From JAICMB01 sp035295125 (lineage in GTDB: Bacteria; Acidobacteriota; Terriglobia; Bryobacterales; Bryobacteraceae), in assembly GCA_035295125.1 (NCBI GenBank), contig DATGJP010000084.1:62001-126000 (forward strand): 64,000 bases of DNA. Reading direction: 5' to 3'. A program made the translations under genes and the position numbers. Positions within the stretch are counted from its first letter, which is position 1; each line of letters starts with the position of its first letter. The notes under the pieces are model-generated. The model had not been told where the DNA came from. It did no database searches and saw only the letters and a program-made list of their open reading frames with translations. Positions 17,661 to 26,078 of the stretch are shown in pieces.

Positions 17661-19544
17661 TCAGGCAGTTCCTCGCAGGAGTTGGCTGAAACCCGGCGTA
17701 GCGGCGCCGCGCACCATGCGTTCTGCTTCGGTCAGTTCCTGCCCGCCTTCACCCGGAGCCAGGAAGAGATTCGTTTCCAGCCCGTGTTGCCGCGTGTAGA
17801 GATCCCAGTAGCGGCCCTGCAGCGCATACAGAGTCTCATGCGTACCGCGCTCCAGAATGCGGCCACCTTCCACCACAAGAATCTGATCCGCGCGCCGAAT
17901 TGTCGACAGCCGGTGCGCGATCACAAAGGTGGTCCGTCCCTCCATCAAATACTTGAGGCCCTCTTGAATGAGCGCCTCAGACTCCGAATCGAGGCTTGAA
18001 GTGGCCTCATCGAGAATGAGAACCCGCGGCTCCGCGAGAATCGCGCGCGCGATGGAGACCCGCTGCTTCTGGCCGCCCGACAGCTTCACGCCGCGCTCGC
18101 CCACGATAGTGTCGTATTTCTTCTCGAAACTCTCGGCGAATTCGTCTACGCGGGCGATACCGCATGCCCGCATGATCTCTTCCTCGGTGGCGTGCGGCTT
18201 CGCAAAAGCGACGTTCTCGCGTATGGTCCCGTCGAATAGAAACGTGTCCTGCAACACCACGCCGAGTTGCGTGCGATAAGACTCCAGCCGCACTGTCGCC
18301 AGGTCGACGCCATCGACGCGCACCATGCCTTTCTCCGGCTTATGAAAAGCGGCGATCAAGCCAATGATCGTCGATTTTCCCGACCCCGACGGCCCGACCA
18401 GCGCCGTAACCGTCCCCGGAGGCGAATCGAACGAGACGTCGTGCAGCACCGTCTTGCCTTCGTCGTAAGCAAAGCTGACGTCCTCGAACTCGATATGGCC
18501 TACGATCGGCGGTATGGTGAAAGTGCGCCGCGGGTCGGTGATCTCAGGATTCTCGCTCAGTACCTCGTGCGTACGATCGAGGCCAGCGAGCGCTTCGGTA
18601 AGCTGCGTCCCGATGCTGACAATCTGAATCATCGGAGCGATCATGAACGCCAGGAACATGGTGAAGGTGCCGAGATCGCCCAGGGTCATCATTCCCGCGG
18701 CGATTTCCTTCGCGCCGATGAACATCACAACCGCGCCCACGATCCCCATCAGCACCGTCGCGGACATGCTCATCAGCGACATCGCGGTGAGCGACTTCAG
18801 GACATTATCGAGCAGCCGCGTTACCCCGCCCGTGAACACCTTGGCCTCGCGTTCTTCGGCGTGGTAGCCCTTAACGACACGTACGCCACCCAGTGACTCC
18901 GTAAGACGCCCAGTCACCTCCGCGTTGATCTTGCCACGCTCCCGGAAGATTGGCCGAATGGTGGCAAACGCCTTCCGCAGCACCAGCCCGAAGGCGACCA
19001 TCACAGCCAGCGCAATGCCGGTCATAAGGACGCTGATACGGAACAACACAACCAGCGACAGCAAAGCCGTCAGCACCCCGCCGGTAAAGTCGATGAGGCC
19101 CGTGCCGAGCAAGTTCCGCACGCCTTCCACGTCGTTCATGATGCGTGCAACGAGCGCTCCGGTCTTATTGGAATCGAAATAAGCGACCGGCAGGATGCCA
19201 ACATGCTGCTGCACCTTCTGCCGCAATTCGGCAATCAGCCTTTGCGCCGCCTTGGAAACCAGTTGCGTCAATGAAAACGAGGTGATGCCCTGAATAATGG
19301 TGGCGGTCAACACCGCCATCACGATCGGCGTCAATAGCTGAAACTGGTGTTTTCCAACTACATTGTCGATCAGATATTTAGTCGATCCCGGCAGAACCAG
19401 GCCGCACGTACGATTGATCAGCATCAGCAGGAACCCGGCCGCGAGAATCTTGCGCCGTGGCTTGATCATCTCGCGGACGTCCGGCCAGATGACGCGCAAA
19501 CGTTGGGACGCGCTCTTGCTAGGTTTGGAAGCTGTCAAATTCAT
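17661..19544 (-). CDS. ABC exporter, fused permease and ATPase (MsbA-like)
   Basis: The 627-residue half-transporter has six membrane helices over about residues 30-320 and a C-terminal ATPase with Walker A GPSGSGKST, signature LSGGQKQRV, Walker B VLILDEATSS and the switch IAHRLST. It should work as a homodimer in the inner membrane, exporting a lipid, peptide or drug. MsbA-type lipid A flipping is possible, but nothing nearby confirms it. A TolC-family gene lies downstream on the same strand, beyond a sugar isomerase-like gene, so an export pair is possible. The tail after the ATPase is about 40 residues, somewhat longer than usual. Confidence 0.9.
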   Translation of the reverse strand: MNLTASKPSKSASQRLRVIWPDVREMIKPRRKILAAGFLLMLINRTCGLVLPGSTKYLIDNVVGKHQFQLLTPIVMAVLTATIIQGITSFSLTQLVSKAAQRLIAELRQKVQQHVGILPVAYFDSNKTGALVARIMNDVEGVRNLLGTGLIDFTGGVLTALLSLVVLFRISVLMTGIALAVMVAFGLVLRKAFATIRPIFRERGKINAEVTGRLTESLGGVRVVKGYHAEEREAKVFTGGVTRLLDNVLKSLTAMSLMSMSATVLMGIVGAVVMFIGAKEIAAGMMTLGDLGTFTMFLAFMIAPMIQIVSIGTQLTEALAGLDRTHEVLSENPEITDPRRTFTIPPIVGHIEFEDVSFAYDEGKTVLHDVSFDSPPGTVTALVGPSGSGKSTIIGLIAAFHKPEKGMVRVDGVDLATVRLESYRTQLGVVLQDTFLFDGTIRENVAFAKPHATEEEIMRACGIARVDEFAESFEKKYDTIVGERGVKLSGGQKQRVSIARAILAEPRVLILDEATSSLDSESEALIQEGLKYLMEGRTTFVIAHRLSTIRRADQILVVEGGRILERGTHETLYALQGRYWDLYTRQHGLETNLFLAPGEGGQELTEAERMVRGAATPGFSQLLRGTA

Positions 19545-19587
19545 TCGATGAAACTATTCTAACCGGCGATTCAGAACAACCACGCTA

Positions 19588-20433
19588 TCACGCCAGGGCC
19601 TGTTTCATGTAGTCGAACGCTTTCCGGACCTCCGCGAGGGCATCTTCCGGCTTCGCGTATTCGTACTCGATCATGGCGGGAATGGGGTACTTCCTGGACT
19701 TGAGAATCTGCAGGACATCTTTGATTCTGGTGTCGCCCCGCCCGAATGGCACGTTGGTGCCGTGGTCTTTCTTCCGGTCCTTGATGTGCAGCGTGAGGAT
19801 GTCGTCGTGGTGCTGTTCCAGGTACGAAACCGGATCGAAATTCGCCGCCGTGAAATGCCCGATATCCAGGTTGATTTTCATATACTTCGAACGCCCCGCC
19901 ATGGCCCTGTCGAAGTCAGCCGGCGTGGAGAATTCATTCGGCTCCATGCTGTCGTGATTGTGGAAGCCGACGTAAGCGCGGTACTTTTCCGCTAATGGGT
20001 CGACCCGCGCGGAAACATCGACGTTGGCCGATGCCGTAATCTTATCTGTGCCCAACGCGTGCGCGATCTTGAATCCGTTTTCCAGCTCAACTTCCGAGAA
20101 GCTGTCGCGAAAGCTGTAGTTCAGCGCATAAATGACGATTCCCGCATCGTCGAAGCGCTTTTTTGCCGCGCGAATCTCGTCCATGGGCGGATCCTTTCGC
20201 CAGGCAGTCGCCGCTTTTTCATCTTTTGGCTCCAGGTGCCCTTGCCACAACTCGACAAACCCGAGCCCGATGTCCTTCATGTCCGCGACACACTGCTCCA
20301 GCGGGAAGGCGCGAAAACTGTAGCTCTGAGCGCCGATCATGACGCCATCAATTCTGGAGTTAATCTTCGTGACGGCGGCAGAAAGCGGCGCCGCGATGAT
20401 AAGTTTGGCAATTTCCCGTCGCGAGAGCCTCAT
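19588..20433 (-). CDS. Sugar phosphate isomerase/epimerase-like TIM barrel, exported
   Basis: The 281-residue protein has an N-terminal RLSRREIAKLIIAAP segment that looks like a Tat signal, followed by a xylose-isomerase-like TIM barrel. Likely metal ligands lie in GFVELW, VGFHNHD, NLDIGHF and PAMIEYE. The ATG at 20433 is chosen since it puts the twin-arginine motif at the very start. Proteins of this type are common in acidobacteria and planctomycetes and are thought to act on sugars or inositols outside the cytoplasm. The substrate is not known. Confidence 0.82.
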   Translation of the reverse strand: MRLSRREIAKLIIAAPLSAAVTKINSRIDGVMIGAQSYSFRAFPLEQCVADMKDIGLGFVELWQGHLEPKDEKAATAWRKDPPMDEIRAAKKRFDDAGIVIYALNYSFRDSFSEVELENGFKIAHALGTDKITASANVDVSARVDPLAEKYRAYVGFHNHDSMEPNEFSTPADFDRAMAGRSKYMKINLDIGHFTAANFDPVSYLEQHHDDILTLHIKDRKKDHGTNVPFGRGDTRIKDVLQILKSRKYPIPAMIEYEYAKPEDALAEVRKAFDYMKQALA

Positions 20434-20465
20434 TTGTATGAATGATACTACCGCCGTCATCCAGA

Positions 20466-20530
20466 GGTCTGTGACGCTGTGGAAGGGTGGGACAGGCGTT
20501 TTCGCCTGTCCTTTCCCGGTGAGGTACTGC
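20466..20530. repeat. Dispersed repeat, short copy
   Basis: A perfect hairpin GACAGGCG-TTTT-CGCCTGTC (20491-20510) is flanked by GCTGTGGAAGGGTG and TTCCCGGTGA, flanks shared with the 6385 and 17510 copies. It lies between the TolC-family stop and the upstream TIM-barrel start, both on the minus strand. Confidence 0.7.
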
Positions 20531-20538
20531 GGCCCATC

Positions 20539-22485
20539 TCAAGGCTTGCGGCTAACCGGCGCTCCCTCGGCATTCCCACCGCCCTGCTGTAAAACCGGCA
20601 GCGGAGCCGGCGGCGCGCTCACGCGTCCCGTCTTGGCTTCCTCGATATCGACGCCGTACGCCCCGAGAACCTGCCCTGTCGCCGCCTCCAAGGCCACTCG
20701 CGCGTGCGCATACTGGCCGAGCGCCGTGACCTCCGATCCCTGCGCGGTCGCCAGGTCGCGCTCGGTCTGAATGACCAGGTACAAGGTTGAAGCGCCGAGA
20801 GCGTACTTCTTCTTCTCGGCGTCCACAGTCTGCTCTTCCAACACCCGCTGCTTCACCGCCGCGTTATAGCGTATGCGCGCCTGCTGCATCCCGATCACCG
20901 CATTTTGCACATCCACCGCTATCTGCTTTGTCAAAGTCTGCACATCGATCTCCGACTGCCGCAGCGTAAGCGAATCGCGTGCATAATCCGCCTGCGCCGC
21001 CCGATTCCGCAACGGAATGTTCAATTGCACGCCCACCCGATAATCCGGAAAATTGCGGCCGAACAACTGCCCCAACACCGTTCCGTAGCCGCCGACGAAG
21101 AACGGGTCCACGGAGCGCCCCGTCGTCAGGCTGGCGCCCGTGCTCGACAGCGGAGGCAGTGGATTCACAATGCCGGCTTGCGCGTGATTCGTCAGATCGA
21201 CGAAGCCATTGAGCGATGGAAGCAGAGCATTGCGGTCGGCTTTGACAGAAATGCGGCTGTTCTCGATACCAATCCGGCTTTGCGCCAGTTCAGGACGGGT
21301 GGCGATCGCCGCCGCGATGAGGTCTTGGATGGGTTGCACCGCCTCGGTCTCGGGAATCCTGATGCTGTCGGTCGGGATGATATGCGCCGCCGCAATCGCC
21401 GGATCGGCGCTGCGCGTAAGCACGTTCTTGATGATCGTCTCCTGCTGCAGAACCTGTGTTTGCGCAACGATCAAATCCTGCTGGCGGGCGGCGATTTCGG
21501 CATCCGCCTGCACGATCGCGATCGGCGCCAGCGTCCCGACCTCAACCTGCTTCTTGTTGTCTTCCAGCAGTTTCTGAGAAACAGAAAGCGCCCGCTCCGC
21601 TACCTTCACGTTCTGATTGAAACTGACAAGGTCCCAGTAGAGATTCACGATGGCCGCAACCGTCACGATCACCTGCTGCTGAAACGCCAGGTCCGAAACC
21701 TGCAGATTGTTCTTCGCCACCCGTATCTGCCGGTTGTTCACCGCGAACCCGAACCCTTGCAGCAAGGGCTGCGTCACGAACAGGTCGAGACCCGAAATGG
21801 TGCTGGGGTTAATGTCGGGGCGTCCCGAATTCAGGTCTGTAAACGCATTGCTGTAAGACAACGCGGCCTGTCCTCCCGTCAGGAAGCCTTGCGTCAGGGT
21901 GAAGTTTGCCAGTTTTTGAGTCTGCACCAGCGCCGTCGTGCCGTAGAGGAAAGGCGTGGTTTGGGGCGACGTGGCGTGACCCCAACTAATCGTGCCCGTC
22001 AGCATGGGATCGAGGGTCGGGATAGTTGGACCCAATTGCGAAATCACCCCGTTCACGCTTGTCGAGCCAGATGTCGAGCCGCTGCTCGCCCCCCCGCTGA
22101 AGGCGTTTAATGACAGGCCCGCTCCCGCGCTCGACGCCCCCTGAATGACGTTCGTATTGACCCCGCGCAGCGCCCCTCCGGCTTTCGCCCGCTGGAGATC
22201 TGTCTGCGCAATCATCGGACCGTAACGCGCGCGCGCGATATCGAGATTGTTCTCCAGTGTCAGCGCAATCGCATCCTTCAACGACAGGTAGATGTTTCCA
22301 GCGCGCAGCAATTGATCGAGGCGGCTGGAATTGGACATGTCGAGCGCCGGCGTCTCCGAAGGCTTATACCAGTGGAGAACGCCAGAAGACAAATCGAGAG
22401 TCGGCGTGCGGTCCTGTGCGATCGAGACCGGCGCCGAGAGCATGAGTACACATAAAACGGCAAGAGCCGGTTGGAAACGTCGCAT
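20539..22485 (-). CDS. TolC family outer-membrane efflux protein
   Basis: The 648-residue protein has a signal peptide (VLCVLMLSAPVSIAQ) and two repeated long-helix modules typical of TolC/OEP, with NLDIARARYGPMIAQ near the N-terminus and a second half beginning around ATRPELAQSRIGIEN. It is longer than E. coli TolC because of a Gly/Ser-rich insert (SGGASSGSTSGSTSVNG) around residues 130-150. It should form a trimeric channel for an exporter. The nearest exporter is the ABC half-transporter about 1 kb downstream on the same strand. Confidence 0.88.
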   Translation of the reverse strand: MRRFQPALAVLCVLMLSAPVSIAQDRTPTLDLSSGVLHWYKPSETPALDMSNSSRLDQLLRAGNIYLSLKDAIALTLENNLDIARARYGPMIAQTDLQRAKAGGALRGVNTNVIQGASSAGAGLSLNAFSGGASSGSTSGSTSVNGVISQLGPTIPTLDPMLTGTISWGHATSPQTTPFLYGTTALVQTQKLANFTLTQGFLTGGQAALSYSNAFTDLNSGRPDINPSTISGLDLFVTQPLLQGFGFAVNNRQIRVAKNNLQVSDLAFQQQVIVTVAAIVNLYWDLVSFNQNVKVAERALSVSQKLLEDNKKQVEVGTLAPIAIVQADAEIAARQQDLIVAQTQVLQQETIIKNVLTRSADPAIAAAHIIPTDSIRIPETEAVQPIQDLIAAAIATRPELAQSRIGIENSRISVKADRNALLPSLNGFVDLTNHAQAGIVNPLPPLSSTGASLTTGRSVDPFFVGGYGTVLGQLFGRNFPDYRVGVQLNIPLRNRAAQADYARDSLTLRQSEIDVQTLTKQIAVDVQNAVIGMQQARIRYNAAVKQRVLEEQTVDAEKKKYALGASTLYLVIQTERDLATAQGSEVTALGQYAHARVALEAATGQVLGAYGVDIEEAKTGRVSAPPAPLPVLQQGGGNAEGAPVSRKP

Positions 22486-22533
22486 GACACCTCTGAAGCG
22501 TAGGCTAAAGTCCAGTTTACGAAAACGGCGCGA

Positions 22534-23223
22534 TTACTTGCCCAATTCCCGAATCCGGATGTCGCGGAACATGATCACCGAAAACTGATCGTGCAATTGC
22601 AAGCCGATGGGCCCGGTCTTCGATCGCTTGGGATCGCCGGGGTGCTCCGCCGCCAGGTGGCCGTTCAGCATCACTGTAATCTTGTCGTTACGCGACATGA
22701 TGTCCAACACATTCCAATCGTCGTCGTGATGGAGGTCCTTGGGCGCATCCACAAAGCCGTAGATGCTGCCCGACGGATGGGGATCGGGATAACGGTTGTT
22801 GATCTGGATCTCGTAACCGATTTTGGATGGCGTTTTCGTAAAATCGGCCGGCGTCACGATGGCCCAACGTGCGCGAGACGTATCGCGAATCGAGACGCCG
22901 CTGTTGCCGGCTGTTTTGGTCCAATATTCCACGTGCAAGTCGAATTCCCCGTAATCATTCCGGACCGTGTACAGCCACGATTGGGTGTCGACCCAATCCT
23001 TGAAGTCCTTCGGTGTTTTGAAGGGGCCTCCCGGTACACACATTTTGCGGAGATCGCCTACGCGTTGACCAACAATGGTGCGGTCGCGAAGCACCGTCCA
23101 TTGACCGTCGCCGAGTACTTCCCAACCATCCAGGTTCTGACCATTGAACAACGGCTTCCAATCGCCGGCCGAGACGAACGAAATTCCTATAAGCAGACTG
23201 ACAAAAAAGCGAGAACACGCCAT
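22534..23223 (-). CDS. DUF1080 (3-keto-disaccharide hydrolase-like) exported protein
   Basis: The mature protein begins with DWKPLFNGQNLDGWEVLGDG, the hallmark of DUF1080, a concanavalin-like fold. It ends with the matching strand VIMFRDIRIREL. A signal peptide precedes it when the ATG at 23223 is used. Members are abundant in acidobacteria and planctomycetes and are linked to carbohydrate turnover, some hydrolysing 3-keto-glycosides. No dehydrogenase partner is beside it. Length is typical for a single domain. Confidence 0.88.
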   Translation of the reverse strand: MACSRFFVSLLIGISFVSAGDWKPLFNGQNLDGWEVLGDGQWTVLRDRTIVGQRVGDLRKMCVPGGPFKTPKDFKDWVDTQSWLYTVRNDYGEFDLHVEYWTKTAGNSGVSIRDTSRARWAIVTPADFTKTPSKIGYEIQINNRYPDPHPSGSIYGFVDAPKDLHHDDDWNVLDIMSRNDKITVMLNGHLAAEHPGDPKRSKTGPIGLQLHDQFSVIMFRDIRIRELGK

Positions 23224-23282
23224 GATGCCCCCAGTATACAAATGCCGGAAGCCCTGTAGACTAATGAGAAGGCGGTGAATTC

Positions 23283-23411
23283 ATGGACACAACGGCGATT
23301 GTTGCGACCGTTCTGTTAGTCGTATTGGTGGTTTTGGCGCGTGTCGCAAAGATGCGTCACGTGTGGGACCGGCGTCCTCGCCGCAACCCCGAGCAGCGCC
23401 ATGACGCGTAA
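23283..23411 (+). CDS. Possible 42-residue single-pass membrane peptide
   Basis: An ATG at 23283 with GAGAAGGCGG about 8 bp upstream opens a short frame. One hydrophobic helix (IVATVLLVVLVVLARVA) is followed by a basic, Arg-rich tail and a TAA at 23409. It ends 5 bp before the VCBS gene, so it could be a leader gene of that transcript. The family is unknown and its expression is unproven. Confidence 0.4.
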   Translation: MDTTAIVATVLLVVLVVLARVAKMRHVWDRRPRRNPEQRHDA

Positions 23412-23416
23412 TCGCC

Positions 23417-24529
23417 ATGTCGAGCGTTAAAGCGGTTTCGGGTGGGGTTCTTGCGCTCGCGGTGGTTGCCGCTTTCGCGGCGGCAGACTTTCGATCGTTC
23501 GAGGCTGTGCCGCTCGAAACGGAATCTGAAACGACTGCCAACGCCAGCATCGGCGATCTGAACGGCGACGGAATCCTGGATATCGTTCTCGCCAAAGGCC
23601 GTCACTGGCCCTTAAAGGATGTCGTCCTGTTCGGCGATGGCAAGGGACACTTCACACCCGGACCGCCGCTGCCGAACGGCCCCGATCGAAGCTACTCCGC
23701 CCCGCTCGCCGATCTCGACAAAGACGGTGACCTCGATATCGTGCTGAGCAACGACCGCCCCGATCCGAAGCTGATTCTCCTCAATGACGGCAAAGGTCGA
23801 TTCACGGTCGGTGGAAGCTTTGGCGATCCGAACTGGTCGACGCGCAACGTCGTGGTCGCGGATTTGAACGGAGACGGGTATCCGGACATTGCGGTTGCGA
23901 ATCGACCCGGTCCGAGTTACGTCTGCTTCAACGACACGAAGGCCCATTTCAGTTGCCGCGTGCTCGGACCCGAAACGTCTGCGACCATTCTGGCAGGCGA
24001 CATCGACGGCGACGGCTCGAACGACCTGATCGTCGCGTGCCGGGACGATTGCCAGAGCGTAGTCTATCTCAACGACGGAAAGGGCAATTTTACGCGCAAG
24101 CTGCCGTTCGGCCCCGCGGTATCATCGACGCGAGCCATGGCGGTTGCCGATTTTGACGGCGACGGCCGGCTCGACATCGCCGCCTGCCATGAGAACCTCG
24201 GCTTGTATGTCTATTTCAACGCGGCCAAAGGCAAGTTCGGTGAGGGAATAAAGGTCGCGGGGCGGGACGCCCTGCCTTATTCGATGACGACAGCCGATCT
24301 GAACCGTGACGGAAGGCCGGAGATCATCGTGGGCTATGTCAAGGCTCCGGGCGCGGTCTATTTCAACGACGGAACCGGCCGCAAGTTTCGGCGGGTGGCT
24401 TTTGGGGATAGCAATGGCGCCATTTACGGCTTAGCAGTGGCTGATTTGAACGGCGATGGATACCCAGACATCGTGGCCGCCCGCTCGGACGCCCCCAGCC
24501 TGCTGCTCTTCAACCGGCCTGGGAAATGA
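23417..24529 (+). CDS. Exported VCBS/FG-GAP repeat protein
   Basis: The 370-residue protein has a signal peptide (GGVLALAVVAAFAAA) and about six FG-GAP-type repeats with Ca-binding loops of the form DLNGDGxxD (for example DLNGDGILDIV, DLDKDGDLDIV, DIDGDGSNDLI, DFDGDGRLDIA). It should fold as a seven-bladed propeller outside the cytoplasm. Such proteins are common in Acidobacteria; ligand and role are not known. It ends next to the toxin-antitoxin remnant. Confidence 0.88.
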   Translation: MSSVKAVSGGVLALAVVAAFAAADFRSFEAVPLETESETTANASIGDLNGDGILDIVLAKGRHWPLKDVVLFGDGKGHFTPGPPLPNGPDRSYSAPLADLDKDGDLDIVLSNDRPDPKLILLNDGKGRFTVGGSFGDPNWSTRNVVVADLNGDGYPDIAVANRPGPSYVCFNDTKAHFSCRVLGPETSATILAGDIDGDGSNDLIVACRDDCQSVVYLNDGKGNFTRKLPFGPAVSSTRAMAVADFDGDGRLDIAACHENLGLYVYFNAAKGKFGEGIKVAGRDALPYSMTTADLNRDGRPEIIVGYVKAPGAVYFNDGTGRKFRRVAFGDSNGAIYGLAVADLNGDGYPDIVAARSDAPSLLLFNRPGK

Positions 24530-24545
24530 CGTGATCACCTAACTC

Positions 24546-24834
24546 CTACCAATACGCGACATCCAAATCATCGATGTAACGAAAGTGCTGATCTCTTGTC
24601 GCTAGCAGCCCGTGGGAGGATTCTTTGAGAGCGGCATGCGCAGGCGAAACCGCCTGCGCCACCGTTTTCCGAGAAACGTGCTGACTTCGCTGCACCGAAG
24701 AAAAGCTCACCAAGTACGACCACGGGGATGTATACGTCGGATATCAGGTCTAACTTGGAGAGCACGCTGTCATCCGCTTCGAATACGGCTATGACGATAT
24801 TCGTGTCGAGCACGAACCTACCATTCGCCGGCAC
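24546..24834 (-). pseudogene. VapC-like PIN-domain toxin, broken by a repeat
   Basis: The N-terminal part (from the GTG at 24834) reads FVLDTNIVIAVFEADDS and then VVVLGELFFGAAKSA, the PIN start with its first acidic residues. After SEN the reading enters a copy of the dispersed repeat (24605-24662). On the far side, in a different frame, the normal PIN end ATRDQHFRYIDDLDVAYW is still legible up to a TAG at 24546. About 45 central residues are missing. The gene therefore cannot give a working RNase toxin. It overlaps the end of a likewise broken antitoxin gene by 17 bp. Confidence 0.85.
24605..24662. repeat. Dispersed repeat, first module, inside the vapC remnant
   Basis: It matches the 60660-60718 copy closely: GCAGCC, then TTTGAGAGCGGCATGCGCAG, then the hairpin GCGCAGGCG-AAAC-CGCCTGCGC. 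The second module (GGCTCAACAGG onward) is absent, so only about 58 bp of the element is here. It interrupts recognisable PIN-domain coding sequence on both sides. Confidence 0.82.
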
Positions 24835-25039
24835 CCACTCGCTCGCAATTCTCCTCGATGGCGCGCTTCATCTCCTCGATAGAAACTCGATCGAGATACC
24901 CTGAAAAACGCCGCAGCACCGCGCCCCCCTCGGCTTTAGCGTCCGGTCCCGCGAGCGACACGACAAATCGAAGCACCTATTCCTGAAGTTCATGTGGCAG
25001 TTGATCGATTCTCGAAACGATTTCATCCCGGACGTCCAT
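24818..25039 (-). pseudogene. Antitoxin (VapB-like) with an internal stop
   Basis: A 73-codon frame starts at the ATG at 25039 (MDVRDEIVSRIDQLPHELQ), meets a TAG at 24977-24979, and continues in phase as VLRFVVSLAG... to a TAG at 24818. Both halves look like a small antitoxin of the PIN-toxin type (bundle of helices, then a short acidic end). It overlaps the toxin start in the usual antitoxin-toxin manner. A single change, CAG to TAG, would explain the break. Confidence 0.7.
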
Positions 25040-25080
25040 GTTTGAAACCTAGTCACATCGAACAACGCCGCTCTTATGAT

Positions 25081-25503
25081 TCATAGCGCCCGCGCAACGC
25101 CTTCCCCGCCCTGCCTCGCCCGTAACATGAGCACCAGGCGCATCACGCGCTGTTCGATCTCGGCAGCCACTTGCCGGAAAACCTGCTCGCTCATGCCGAT
25201 CGGGTCCGTAATCTTCCACTCCTCAACCATCACGCCCGGAGGGCTGATCTTCTGCCCCGTCATGTTGATCAGCAGATCGATCTTCTTAGGCGCCGCCGCC
25301 AGCCCCTTCGACAGGGCCGCGCTGAGATCGATATTCTTCTCCTGCATGACCTTGATCGTAAGCGGCGGAATGAAACCCGCAGGGAAAAGGCCGGCGCTAC
25401 AAGCCTCCATAACATCCGAACCGTATGCCCGCGCAAACCCCTCAGCCATTTGCGACCGGCAGGCATTCCCTATGCAGAGAAACAGCACGCGGCTTCGGTC
25501 CAT
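25081..25503 (-). CDS. Low-molecular-weight phosphatase / arsenate reductase family protein
   Basis: The 140-residue protein begins with the P-loop CIGNACRSQMAEGFA (C10, R16) and has the catalytic aspartate region near WKITDPIG. Both the LMW tyrosine phosphatase and the thioredoxin-coupled ArsC share this fold. The second and third cysteines needed for ArsC redox chemistry are not evident apart from C15 and C35, so the choice stays open. Its ATG overlaps the stop of pdxT by 4 bp, so it is the last gene of the vitamin B6 operon. A role on pyridoxal phosphate is conceivable but unproven. Confidence 0.85.
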   Translation of the reverse strand: MDRSRVLFLCIGNACRSQMAEGFARAYGSDVMEACSAGLFPAGFIPPLTIKVMQEKNIDLSAALSKGLAAAPKKIDLLINMTGQKISPPGVMVEEWKITDPIGMSEQVFRQVAAEIEQRVMRLVLMLRARQGGEGVARAL

Positions 25504-26078
25504 CAGCCCACCTTTTCGAGGAAAAGCTTGTGGATGCTGGAATCTTCGGTCAGTTCGGGATGAAATGTCGCGGCCATATGCCGGCCCTGCTCAACCAGAA
25601 CGGGATCACCATGGTAGCGTGCCAGCACCCGCGCCTCTTCACCCACCCGCCGGATAATTGGCGCCCGAATGAAAACCGCCTCCATTTCACCTTTCGCGCC
25701 CTCGGGTTGCAGCCGGACGATCCGGGAGTCCAGTTGCCGGCCGTACCCGTTCCTCTGAATCTCCATGTCCATCATCCCCAGAGAGGGCTGTGGCGGATTG
25801 GTTACATCCGTCGCGAGCAGAATCGCGCCGGCACAGGTGCCCAGCACCGGATGCGTTTGTCCGAACTGCCGCAGCGGCTCGAACAATCCCTCGGACTCGA
25901 TCAGCTTCAACATGGTGGTGCTCTCGCCTCCGGGGATCACCAAGGCATCCAGGTCGGCGAGTTGCTTCGCCGAACGCACCTCGACCGCCTCCGCCCCGGC
26001 ACGATCGAGCGCTTTTCCGTGCGCCTCGAAATCTCCCTGCAGCGCGAGCACACCAATCCGCTTTCGCCGCTTAGACAT
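25503..26078 (-). CDS. pdxT: Pyridoxal 5'-phosphate synthase glutaminase subunit PdxT
   Basis: PdxT hydrolyses glutamine and passes ammonia to PdxS. The 191-residue protein has IGVLALQGDFEAH, the oxyanion segment PGGESTTM, the nucleophile Cys in GTCAGAILLA and the His-Glu pair in TFHPELTED. Length and motifs match the family fully. Start and upstream stop overlap as TAATG with pdxS, which ensures coupled translation in the 12+12 complex. Confidence 0.97.
   Translation of the reverse strand: MSKRRKRIGVLALQGDFEAHGKALDRAGAEAVEVRSAKQLADLDALVIPGGESTTMLKLIESEGLFEPLRQFGQTHPVLGTCAGAILLATDVTNPPQPSLGMMDMEIQRNGYGRQLDSRIVRLQPEGAKGEMEAVFIRAPIIRRVGEEARVLARYHGDPVLVEQGRHMAATFHPELTEDSSIHKLFLEKVG

Noticed and set aside
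24977..24979. The TAG in the antitoxin as a recoded codon (pyrrolysine)
   Set aside because: No Pyl-type protein family is involved and the adjoining toxin is also broken; decay is the simpler explanation.
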